Below are positions 1 to 5,369 of a stretch of 11,495 nt of DNA, piece by piece. Source of the stretch: Betaproteobacteria bacterium (lineage in GTDB: Bacteria > Pseudomonadota > Gammaproteobacteria > Burkholderiales > SG8-39); NCBI GenBank assembly GCA_012274205.1, contig JAAOZY010000403.1:1-11495 (forward strand), written 5' to 3'. Every line of letters starts with the position of its first letter. The stretch's first letter is position 1. A model generated the notes under the pieces. The model saw only the letters and a list, made by a program, of their open reading frames with translations. It did not search any database and was not told the DNA's origin. A program made the position numbers and the translations under genes.

Positions 1-1
1 G

Positions 2-841
2 CACGGGAAATTCGACGGCGTGGTCAATTTCATTTTCCAGCCGGCCGAGGAAGGCGGCAACGCCGGCGCCAAGGCCATGATCGACGACGGCTTGTTCCAG
101 CGCTTCCCCTGCGACGTGGTGTACGGCATGCACAATCTGCCGGGCGTGCCGCTCGGCGTTTTCGGTTTTCGCTCCGGGCCGGCCATGGCTTCGAGCAACC
201 GTTTCGATATCGTGATCAACGGCGTGGGCGGCCATGCGGCACAGCCGCACAAGACCGTGGATCCGATCCTGATCGCCGCGGAAATGGTGCAGGCGCTGCA
301 AAGCCTCATTACGCGCAACAAGGACCCGATCGACACCGCCGTGCTGTCGGTCACGCAGATACACGCGGGCGACGCCTACAACGTGATTCCGGCGCAGGCC
401 GTGATACGCGGAACGCTCAGGACCTACAGCGTCGCAGTGCTCGATCTGCTGGAAAACAATATGCGCCGCACCGTGACCAAGCTGAGTGAAGCGCACGGCG
501 CCACCGGCGAGTTGCACTTCGTGCGCTGCTATCCGCCGCTGATCAACTGGCCCGAGGAAACGGAGTTCGCCGCGAATCTGGCCGAAAAGCTGTTCGGCGC
601 CGATCACGTCGACCGCGCGACGCCGCAGCATACCGGGTCCGAGGACTTTTCCTTTTACCTGGAAAAGGTGCGCGGCAGCTATTTCTTCGTCGGCAATGGC
701 GGAGGCGATCACCGGGCAGACGCGTATGCAGGCATGGGGCCGTGCGAGCTGCACAATTCCAACTACGACTTCAACGACGCCTTGCTGCCCATCGGCGCCA
801 CCTACTGGTCCAGACTGGTCGAGGCCGCGCTGCCTGCATAG
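2..841 (+). CDS. M20D-family amidohydrolase (hippurate hydrolase / N-acyl-amino-acid hydrolase-like), 3' part
   Basis: This is the C-terminal part of a metal-dependent hydrolase that cleaves the amide bond of N-acyl amino acids (hippurate hydrolase / IAA-amino-acid hydrolase type). The frame is open to the left edge, so the start and the first metal-binding cysteine/histidine lie outside the window. Visible family signatures are FQPAEEGG with the catalytic Glu pair, YGMHNLPG with a metal-ligand His, the lid/dimerisation stretch around GGHAAQPHKTVDPI, and QHTGSEDFSFY with the C-terminal ligand His. The protein ends normally at LVEAALPA followed by TAG. The physiological substrate cannot be read from sequence; the cytoplasm is the expected location. 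It lies on the same strand as a hemerythrin and a second, different M20 peptidase, but 118 bp separate it from the next gene, so an operon is uncertain. Confidence 0.93.
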   Translation, partial: HGKFDGVVNFIFQPAEEGGNAGAKAMIDDGLFQRFPCDVVYGMHNLPGVPLGVFGFRSGPAMASSNRFDIVINGVGGHAAQPHKTVDPILIAAEMVQALQSLITRNKDPIDTAVLSVTQIHAGDAYNVIPAQAVIRGTLRTYSVAVLDLLENNMRRTVTKLSEAHGATGELHFVRCYPPLINWPEETEFAANLAEKLFGADHVDRATPQHTGSEDFSFYLEKVRGSYFFVGNGGGDHRADAYAGMGPCELHNSNYDFNDALLPIGATYWSRLVEAALPA

Positions 842-857
842 ACAAAGGCATCCCGCA

Positions 858-884
858 GGACGGCTAGCGCCGCGCGCGCCGTCC
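858..884 (+). terminator. G/C-rich hairpin after the amidohydrolase gene
   Basis: A perfect 7-bp inverted repeat (GGACGGC at 858-864, GCCGTCC at 878-884) with a GC-rich 13-nt loop lies 17 bp after the stop codon. No T-tract follows, so intrinsic termination is only a possibility. Confidence 0.3.
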
Positions 885-959
885 GCGCCGCACGGCCATG
901 AGTCAAGCCGATCAGCCTAGAATGCTCACTTACACCGGTCTCGCGTCACCATATCAAAC

Positions 960-1379
960 ATGACACTGATCAAGTGGGATGACAGCCTCAAGCTGGGCAT
1001 AGCCGTGGTCGACCGGCAGCACCAGCATCTCATCGAGATCATCAACCGGCTGCACGAGGCGACGGTGGAAGGCAGGGGCGCCGATGCCGTCAGCGGGATA
1101 CTGGACGAGCTGATCGTGTACACGGCGACGCATTTCAGCATGGAAGAGAAATATTTCGCCGAGTTCGACTACCCGGACGCGGAGGAGCACAAGCGCGAGC
1201 ACGACGCGCTGATCCAGAAGGTCAGCGACTTCGCCGATCATTATGAAAGCGCGCTGCGTGACGGCAAATCGGACCCGGCCAGGGACCTGCTCGAATTCCT
1301 GAAGATCTGGTGGCGCTAACACATGATGGATACCGACTCCAAGTTCGTCGCGCTGTTCAAGCAGAAGGGATTGGCTTAG
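960..1379 (+). pseudogene. Bacteriohemerythrin gene interrupted by an in-frame TAA
   Basis: This encodes a di-iron O2/NO-binding hemerythrin of the single-domain bacterial type. The reading frame from ATG 960 stops at TAA 1317-1319 after 119 residues, but the same frame then continues as HMMDTDSKFVALFKQKGLA to TAG at 1377-1379. That is the normal bacteriohemerythrin C-terminus. Five iron ligands are before the stop (His21, His58, Glu62, His77, His81). The last HxxxxD motif, codons 121-126, falls behind it. The intact paralogue at 3569-3991 has FLGEWLRSH where this one has FLKIWWR-stop-H, so the stop sits exactly where a residue is expected and no frameshift is needed. A 119-residue product would lack two ligands and probably could not hold a normal di-iron site. 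Alternatives are a sequencing error, or readthrough, for which nothing specific is visible. A TAGAAT at 918-923 could be a -10 element; no clear RBS is seen. Confidence 0.85.
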
Positions 1380-1452
1380 AACGCAGTCCGCAACGGCCGC
1401 AAGACGCATGGCGTCCCTCTCCCCTCAATCACAAAAATCGAAGGAACAAGCC

Positions 1453-2583
1453 ATGACCGCCACACCCACCGCAGCCGACATCGCCGCCGGCATCCAGAGC
1501 TGGATACGCTGCGAATCGCCGTCGAGCTCGCCCCCGGGCCTCGCCGCCATGGCCGCCATGGTGAAGCAGCACGCCGAAGCGGCCGGGCTGGCGGCGCAGC
1601 TGATCCCACTGGGCAACGCGACCGGCCCGCTGCTGCACATCAACAACCGCACCGCCGGTGAAGGCCGCGCCGGTATCCTCATCCTGGGTCATCTGGACAC
1701 CGTGCATCCGGTCGGCACGCTGCAGCAGAACCCCTGCCGCATCGAGGGCGACCGGCTGTACGGCCCCGGCGGTTACGACATGAAGGGCGGTGCCTACCTC
1801 GCCCTCACCGCCCTGGGCCGGCTCGCCGCGCCCGGTTCCAGCGCCTTGCCGGTCGATTTCCTGTTGGTGCCGGACGAAGAGACCGGCAGCAGCCACTCGC
1901 GTGCGACGACCGAGCGTTTCGCCCGGCAGGCGCGCTACGCGCTGGTGTGCGAGCCCGCGCGCGCCGATCGCGGCAAGTGCGTCACCGCGCGCAAGGGCAC
2001 CGGCCTGCTGCACCTGAAGGTCCATGGCCGGCCGGCGCACGCAGGCATGCAGCACGAGCTGGGCCGCAGCGCCATCCGCGAAATGGCGCACCAAGTGCTG
2101 GCGTTGGAGGCCATGACCGACTATGCACGCGGCATTACCGTCAGCGTCGGCACCATCGCCGGCGGCAGCGTCAGCAATACCGTGCCTTCGCAATGCGAAG
2201 CCGTGGTGGATTTTCGCGTACCCGACATGCAGGCGGCCGAATACCTGCTCGCAACCATGGGCGCGATGAAAGCCGTGGGGCCGGACGTACGCCTGGACAT
2301 CGATGCCGAACTCAACCGCCCGCCTATGGTCAAGACCGGCGCCGCCGCCGCGCTGCTCGTGCGCGTGCAGGCCTGGGCCGCCGCGGCCGGCTTCGCGCTC
2401 GAAGATGCGCCCATGACCGGCGGCGGCAGCGACGCCAACTTCACCGCCGCGCTGGGCGTGCCGACGCTGGACGGGCTCGGCGTCGACGGCGACGGCGCGC
2501 ACACCCTGCACGAATACCTGCTGGTGTCCACGCTCGAGCGGCGGCTCGCGTTCTGGAACCTGTTGCTGAAGAATCTGGACTGA
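1453..2583 (+). CDS. M20 family zinc carboxypeptidase, carboxypeptidase G2-like (glutamate carboxypeptidase)
   Basis: This is a 376-residue co-catalytic di-zinc hydrolase resembling carboxypeptidase G2, whose members release C-terminal glutamate from folates or N-acyl glutamates. The exact substrate here is inferred. Metal and catalytic residues line up with the family: LGHLDTVHP with ligand His80 and Asp82, GGYDMKGG with bridging Asp109, PDEETGS with general-base Glu142 and ligand Glu143, CEPAR with Glu167, and AHTLHEYL with ligand His350. The lid/dimerisation domain is recognisable around residues 180-290 (VHGRPAHAG, GGSVSNTVPS). The start was chosen at ATG 1453 because AAGGAA lies 7 nt upstream; an in-frame ATG at 1408 would add 15 residues with no family similarity. 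No signal peptide is evident, whereas CPG2 itself is periplasmic. The gene begins 73 bp after the interrupted hemerythrin. Confidence 0.92.
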   Translation: MTATPTAADIAAGIQSWIRCESPSSSPPGLAAMAAMVKQHAEAAGLAAQLIPLGNATGPLLHINNRTAGEGRAGILILGHLDTVHPVGTLQQNPCRIEGDRLYGPGGYDMKGGAYLALTALGRLAAPGSSALPVDFLLVPDEETGSSHSRATTERFARQARYALVCEPARADRGKCVTARKGTGLLHLKVHGRPAHAGMQHELGRSAIREMAHQVLALEAMTDYARGITVSVGTIAGGSVSNTVPSQCEAVVDFRVPDMQAAEYLLATMGAMKAVGPDVRLDIDAELNRPPMVKTGAAAALLVRVQAWAAAAGFALEDAPMTGGGSDANFTAALGVPTLDGLGVDGDGAHTLHEYLLVSTLERRLAFWNLLLKNLD

Positions 2584-2637
2584 GCTTTATCGTTCGATCA
2601 TCGGAGGAGGCATCCGATGGCTGCGGCACTATTGCGG

Positions 2638-2659
2638 TGGAGACTGGCTGGAGACTGGC
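2638..2659. repeat. Tandem 11-bp direct repeat
   Basis: TGGAGACTGGC occurs twice back to back (2638-2648 and 2649-2659). It lies in non-coding DNA and has no assigned function. Confidence 0.6.
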
Positions 2660-2773
2660 TGCCACAGCCATTCTGCGGCCATCATGTGGTTGCAGGAACA
2701 TTCCTTTCTTCGGCGCCGGAGTGGCGATTGGCGTGCCATTCCGGTGCAAGTCCGTGGCACAGGATTCTCAGTT

Positions 2774-2811
2774 CGCTGCGTCGGGCGATAAGCACGTATT
2801 ATCTCGCAGCG
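2774..2811. repeat. Two-step inverted repeat (possible structured RNA or recombination remnant)
   Basis: The outer arms CGCTGCG (2774-2780) and CGCAGCG (2805-2811) pair perfectly. Inside them GATAA (2787-2791) pairs with TTATC (2799-2803), leaving a 7-nt loop. The left internal spacer (6 nt) is longer than the right one (1 nt), so the structure is asymmetric. Confidence 0.5.
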
Positions 2812-2920
2812 CGGGTGCCCAACTTTAGTTGGTGCGGACGCACCGGAAGCGCCGTGCCACAATTGGCTTCTGTAGCGGCACGCCGCACAACACAACACCT
2901 TATGCATTGAGGAGCTGCCA

Positions 2921-3337
2921 GTGCGTGAGCCGGTAGTACAAGAAGAAACCACCGGATGCGGAATCGCATCGGTTGCCAACATTCTTGGTAAGACTTATTC
3001 AGAAATGAAGGTCATAGCCAACGCCATGGGAATCCATGCGTCGGATAAGTCGCTGTGGTCGGATACGCAGTATGTTCGACGCATGTTGTTCAGCGCAGGC
3101 GTTGAAACCCGCAAGGATGAAGCACCGTTTGAATCTTGGGATGCATTGCCCGATCTGGCATTGTTGTCCATCAAGCATCATCAGGAAGAAGGCAAGGATT
3201 TCTGGCACTGGGTAGTTTTCAGGCGCGTAGATGGTCAATCTTTCGTTCTGGACTCAGCCGGTTACTTGGCTTCCAATATTCGAACAGACTTCGATGAAAT
3301 GCAGCCCAAATGGTTTATCGAGGTCAAAAATGCATAA
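2921..3337 (+). CDS. Stand-alone C39-like papain-fold cysteine peptidase domain protein, probable integron cassette gene
   Basis: This is a 138-residue protein with the residue order of C39-type cysteine peptidases: Gln7 (oxyanion), Cys13 in TTGCGIASVANILG, His96 in FWHWVVF and Asp111 in FVLDSAGY. C39 domains usually cut double-glycine leader peptides at the N-terminus of bacteriocin ABC exporters. Here there is no transporter, membrane segment or signal peptide, so the role is unknown; it could be a protease, amidase or inactive fold. The start is GTG 2921, preceded by GAGGAG 6 nt upstream. Base composition is visibly more A/T-rich and codon use less biased than in all neighbours, which suggests transfer. 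The TAA stop lies inside the AAC end of the attC-like site that follows, as is common for integron gene cassettes. The C39-like assignment rests on motif order only. Confidence 0.75.
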   Translation: MREPVVQEETTGCGIASVANILGKTYSEMKVIANAMGIHASDKSLWSDTQYVRRMLFSAGVETRKDEAPFESWDALPDLALLSIKHHQEEGKDFWHWVVFRRVDGQSFVLDSAGYLASNIRTDFDEMQPKWFIEVKNA

Positions 3338-3392
3338 ACATTCAATCCAGCCGACGCCCGCACGCGGGCGCGGCTGATGGCAAACGTTCACC
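3333..3392 (+). mobile_element. attC-like integron recombination site (orphan cassette end)
   Basis: A roughly 60-bp imperfect palindrome starts at the stop codon of the preceding gene. Left arm CAGCCG-A-CGCCCGC (3348-3361) pairs with right arm GCGGGCG-CGGCTG (3364-3376), with a single unpaired A as the extrahelical base, typical of attC left arms. AAC (3337-3339) and GTT (3386-3388) bracket the stem at the places expected for the R'' and R' boxes. The AAC-to-GTT span is 52 bp, the same as in the aadA-type attC as I recall it, and much of the arm sequence (AGCCGACGCC, GGCGCGGCT) matches that site. The outer boxes are degenerate (GTTCACC instead of GTTRRRY), so it may be a poorly active or fossil site. 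No integrase is in the window. As an alternative the stem could act as a terminator for the upstream gene. Confidence 0.68.
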
Positions 3393-3446
3393 TGGCGGTG
3401 CAGTCCGCCTGCCGGGACCCGAACTCGCCCGTTGATTTGAATTACA

Positions 3447-3460
3447 TTGACTCAAGTCAA
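3447..3460. promoter_or_regulatory. FNR/DNR-type operator candidate upstream of intact hemerythrin
   Basis: TTGACTCAAGTCAA is a perfect palindrome with the TTGAY-N4-RTCAA layout of FNR/ANR/DNR-family sites. A CAGAAT (3482-3487), matching the -10 consensus at 4 of 6 positions, would give a start near 3494 and place the operator centre at about -41, the class II activation position. The gene start is 75 bp further on. Oxygen- or NO-responsive control of a hemerythrin is a sensible combination, but is inferred. Confidence 0.6.
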
Positions 3461-3466
3461 AGCCTC

Positions 3467-3481
3467 CGCGCCCGGGGCGCG
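3467..3481. repeat. Short GC hairpin between the FNR-like box and hemerythrin start
   Basis: CGCGCC (3467-3472) and GGCGCG (3476-3481) form a compact stem with a CGG loop, followed by CAGAATTTT. It could be a weak terminator for upstream transcription, or simply part of the promoter spacer. Confidence 0.3.
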
Positions 3482-3568
3482 CAGAATTTTCTCATTCAGG
3501 CCGGCAGCGGCGGTGGCGGAGCGCTTCTACGCCGCGTGCGGGCCGCGCTGCATGACGGAGATACGCGC

Positions 3569-3991
3569 ATGACACAATTTATCCTGACCAAGAACCTGTA
3601 CACCGGCAACACCTTGATCGACGGCGACCACCACAGACTGGTCGAGCTGGTCAACGCGCTGTTCGACGCGATGGAAGACGGCCCGGGCGGCGCGCCCCTG
3701 GCCGATGCGATGAATGAACTCGTCGCCTACAGCAACGAGCACTTCGGCCGCGAGGAAGCGGAAATGCGGCGCATCGACTACGTCGCCATGATGGCGCACC
3801 AAACCGAGCATGCGAAGCTGCTGAAGCAGGTGATCGAGCTGAAGAAAGTGCTGGATGCAGGCGGAAGGATCAATGTCCCTGCGCTCACCGAGTTTCTCGG
3901 CGAATGGCTGCGCAGTCACATCCTGGGCGCGGACATGAAACTGGCCGTCGCGCTGAAGCAGGTGCGCGCTGCCGATCCGCAGCCCAATTAG
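3569..3991 (+). CDS. Bacteriohemerythrin, intact
   Basis: This is a 140-residue single-domain hemerythrin that binds O2 (and possibly NO) at a non-heme di-iron centre in the cytoplasm. All seven ligands are present at the canonical positions: His21 (GDHHRL), His58 and Glu62 (HFGREE), His77 and His81 (HQTEH), and His117 with Asp122 (HILGAD). The start ATG 3569 was preferred over an in-frame ATG at 3377 because GGAG stands 8 nt upstream and the protein then begins at the family's usual N-terminus; the 64 extra residues would be non-homologous and would cover the operator. The tail after residue 125 is slightly long and ends DPQPN. It is a paralogue of the interrupted copy at 960-1379 and may have replaced it. 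It converges with the secreted-protein gene, with 28 bp between the two stop codons. Confidence 0.94.
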   Translation: MTQFILTKNLYTGNTLIDGDHHRLVELVNALFDAMEDGPGGAPLADAMNELVAYSNEHFGREEAEMRRIDYVAMMAHQTEHAKLLKQVIELKKVLDAGGRINVPALTEFLGEWLRSHILGADMKLAVALKQVRAADPQPN

Positions 3992-4019
3992 CGCGCTGCA
4001 GCGGCGACGTACGCGGGCC

Positions 4020-4337
4020 TCAGCGCCGCTCGGCGCGGCGCCCGTCCCCGCGCCCCTGGCGCGGACCGCGATAGATGTCCTTGCCCGCGTCCTGAATGTC
4101 CTGGCGCAGCTGGCGCCGCTGGTCCGGGCTCATATGGCCGCGCTCGCCCTGCCCCATGCCGCCGCCGTCACGCAGGTCGCGCCTCGGCATCGGCGGCGCC
4201 GCTCCGCCTTGCTGCCCGGACTGCGCGCGCTGATCCTGAACCGGGGGTCTGAATCCCATTCCCTGCGCGAACGTGCCCGCCGGAATCGCGATGCCGGCTG
4301 CGATCAGACCCCAGTAAGCGATTTTCAGCAATTTCAT
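4020..4337 (-). CDS. Small secreted Arg/Gln-rich protein of unknown function
   Basis: A 105-residue protein starts with a clear Sec signal peptide: MKLLK, a hydrophobic core around YWGLIAAGIAIPAG, and a likely cut after TFA before QG. The mature part is low-complexity and Gly/Pro/Arg/Gln-rich. It ends with a more ordered basic segment (MSPDQRRQLRQDIQDAGKDIYRG) that recurs, as I recall, in short uncharacterised betaproteobacterial exported proteins. The start at 4337 is supported by GGAGGGG seven nt upstream; a longer frame from 4439 runs through the dispersed repeat and is unlikely. The gene is divergent from ompR-envZ, so an envelope or stress role under OmpR control is conceivable but unproven. 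No catalytic motif is visible. Confidence 0.75.
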   Translation of the reverse strand: MKLLKIAYWGLIAAGIAIPAGTFAQGMGFRPPVQDQRAQSGQQGGAAPPMPRRDLRDGGGMGQGERGHMSPDQRRQLRQDIQDAGKDIYRGPRQGRGDGRRAERR

Positions 4338-4367
4338 GTCCGGCCCCTCCAGGGCTCTCAGAATCCG

Positions 4368-4388
4368 TTGCAAAATAATATTTTGCAA
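4368..4388. promoter_or_regulatory. 21-bp perfect palindrome upstream of the secreted-protein gene
   Basis: TTGCAAAAT (4368-4376) and ATTTTGCAA (4380-4388) are perfect inverted arms around AAT. The centre lies about 40 bp upstream of the start codon at 4337. It could be an operator, a 5'-UTR hairpin, or simply the terminal part of the dispersed repeat, whose other copy keeps only the TTTTGCAA arm. Confidence 0.45.
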
Positions 4389-4440
4389 CGCCCAATTTAG
4401 GCGAGTATGCGGGGGAGTTATGCCCTCATATCGAAACAAC
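4368..4440 (-). repeat. Dispersed ~73-bp repeat, copy A
   Basis: Read on the - strand, this stretch aligns with 9925-9997 on the + strand at about 59 identical positions out of roughly 74 columns, with two small gaps. Shared blocks include TCGATATGAGGG, ACTCCCC, CAT-CTC-CCT, TTG-GC and ATTTTGCAA. The similarity ends at the same place on both sides. Neither copy encodes a protein. In this copy the internal ATGAGGGG hairpin has mutated while the terminal TTGCAAAAT palindrome is perfect. Confidence 0.8.
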
Positions 4441-4461
4441 CCCCATGCAACGAAAGCATAC
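4405..4461. repeat. Long-loop inverted repeat GTATGC-GGGGG / CCCCC...GCATAC
   Basis: GTATGC (4405-4410) pairs with GCATAC (4456-4461), and GGGGG (4411-4415) with CCCCC (4440-4444). It straddles the edge of repeat copy A. Its significance is unclear. Confidence 0.3.
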
Positions 4462-4503
4462 TAGCGCGCCGGCCTGTCGAAAGTATGAGTGGCGGCGCGC
4501 AAT

Positions 4504-4519
4504 TTGTAATAAATTGTAA
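4504..4519 (+). promoter_or_regulatory. Candidate OmpR-type direct-repeat binding site
   Basis: TTGTAA occurs at 4504-4509 and again at 4514-4519, exactly 10 bp apart. OmpR/PhoB-family regulators bind tandem half-sites with one helical turn of spacing, and TGTAA resembles the recognised OmpR half-site core. It lies about 75 bp upstream of ompR and could serve autoregulation and/or control of the divergent gene. Confidence 0.4.
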
Positions 4520-4591
4520 GCCGAGCGCGGCTTGACACGCTTTCTTACCGATAGCCCCCTTGCCGGCCGCGGTTTTGATTACGATACGCAT

Positions 4592-5314
4592 ATGGCTACA
4601 GTAAAGACAAGAATCCTGGTGGTCGACGACGATCTGCGGCTGCGCGACCTGCTCAAGCGTTATCTGTCCGAACAGGGCTTCAGCGTGCACGTCGCGCAGG
4701 ACGCGCCGGGCATGGACAAGCTGCTCGCGCGCGAGCGTTTCGACCTGATGGTGCTCGACCTGATGATGCCGGGCGAAGACGGCCTGTCGGTGTGCCGGCG
4801 CATGCGCGGCGCCAAGGACGCGATCCCGATCATCATGCTGACCGCCAAGGGCGATGACGTCGATCGCATCGTCGGCCTGGAGATGGGCGCCGACGACTAC
4901 CTGCCCAAGCCGTTCAACCCGCGCGAACTGGTGGCGCGCATCCATGCCGTGCTGCGCCGGCGCGCAGCGCCGCAGCCGCCGGGCGCGCCCGCGCTCGAAC
5001 AAGGCCAGATGAGTTTTGGCGAAGTGACGGTCGACCTGGCCACGCGCGCGCTGACACGCGCGGGCAACACCATCGCGCTGACTACCGGCGAATTCGCGCT
5101 GCTGAAGGTGTTGCTGGCGCATCCGCGCGTGCCGCTGTCGCGCGACAAGCTGATGGAGCTTGCGCGCGGGCGCGAGTACGAGGTGTTCGATCGCGCCATC
5201 GACGTGCAGATCTCGCGTTTGCGCAAGCTGGTCGAGCCCGACCCGGCGCATCCGGTGCACATACAGACGGTATGGGGCTTCGGCTACGTGTTCGTGCCGG
5301 ACGGCAAGGCGTGA
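4592..5314 (+). CDS. ompR: Response regulator OmpR (RisA-like)
   Basis: This is a 240-residue DNA-binding response regulator. The N-terminal receiver domain (residues ~7-120) carries the acidic cluster Asp12-Asp14 (VVDDD), the phospho-acceptor Asp56 (VLDLMMPGEDG), and Lys106 in PKPFNPREL. Together with DRIVGLEMGADDY this is a near-textbook OmpR sequence. A winged-helix output domain (~135-235) ends in VWGFGYVFVPDG. The start ATG 4592 matches the family N-terminus; an in-frame ATG at 4532 would overlap a TTGACA element at 4532-4537 and is less likely. No strong RBS is visible. It is followed after 55 bp by envZ on the same strand. Members control outer-membrane porins and osmotic or acid responses; in Bordetella the RisAS pair has this type. 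Confidence 0.93.
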   Translation: MATVKTRILVVDDDLRLRDLLKRYLSEQGFSVHVAQDAPGMDKLLARERFDLMVLDLMMPGEDGLSVCRRMRGAKDAIPIIMLTAKGDDVDRIVGLEMGADDYLPKPFNPRELVARIHAVLRRRAAPQPPGAPALEQGQMSFGEVTVDLATRALTRAGNTIALTTGEFALLKVLLAHPRVPLSRDKLMELARGREYEVFDRAIDVQISRLRKLVEPDPAHPVHIQTVWGFGYVFVPDGKA

Positions 5315-5369
5315 GGCCGGCGCGACGCCGCGCAACGCCATCCCCGGCGCGAAGTTCAAGGGCAGTCCG

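Larger units (their letters stand above)
2584..2920. other. 337-bp gene-free region rich in hairpins, upstream of the C39-like gene
   Basis: No reading frame on either strand looks like protein; the longest open frames are compositionally random. Several inverted repeats are packed here. CATCGGA/TCCGATG is at 2599-2619. A two-step stem is at 2733-2760 (GTGCCA/TGGCAC outside CGG/CCG). Another two-step stem is at 2774-2811 (CGCTGCG/CGCAGCG outside GATAA/TTATC). CCAAC/GTTGG is at 2819-2832, GGTGC/GCACC at 2831-2844, and a 10-bp arm pair with one mismatch at 2849-2858/2877-2886. There is also an 11-bp tandem duplication (TGGAGACTGGC) at 2638-2659. The density of stems suggests a structured RNA, a degraded mobile segment or remains of recombination sites, but no known RNA family could be assigned. 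Confidence 0.5.

Noticed and set aside
883..923. FNR-type box upstream of the interrupted hemerythrin
   Set aside because: Only an isolated GTCAA half-site (902-906) is present; no palindrome at the right distance from the TAGAAT.
1429..2511. Long antisense open frame (360 codons) opposite the carboxypeptidase
   Set aside because: Typical high-GC shadow: His/Ala/Gly/Arg-rich, no domain, while the + strand frame carries full M20 motifs.
2733..2760. Resemblance to a cobalamin riboswitch core (GGTGCAAGTCC) with a GGAGAC-like box nearby
   Set aside because: The B12-box-like sequence lies 5' instead of 3' of the core, the CCCGC-ACTGT segment is missing, and the downstream gene has no cobalamin link.
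2817..2886. GCCCAAC (fits RYYYAAC) as the start of a second, upstream attC site
   Set aside because: No matching GTTRRRY at a suitable distance and the stem in between does not have attC geometry; kept only as a possible remnant.
2617..2910. 97-codon open frame on the + strand between the carboxypeptidase and the C39-like gene
   Set aside because: Composition is random (many Trp, Cys, Arg, His), there is no family resemblance, it covers multiple hairpins, and the ATG lies inside one stem.
2584..3400. CRISPR array or insertion sequence in the foreign-looking region
   Set aside because: No regularly spaced repeats, no transposase frame, and no terminal inverted repeats with target duplication.
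3377..3568. N-terminal extension of the intact hemerythrin from ATG 3377
   Set aside because: It begins inside the attC-like palindrome, spans the FNR-like box, has no similarity to hemerythrins, and the ATG 3569 has a good RBS.
4338..4439. Longer start (ATG 4439) of the secreted-protein gene
   Set aside because: The added 34 residues are encoded by the dispersed repeat and would bury the signal peptide; the ATG 4337 has a strong RBS.
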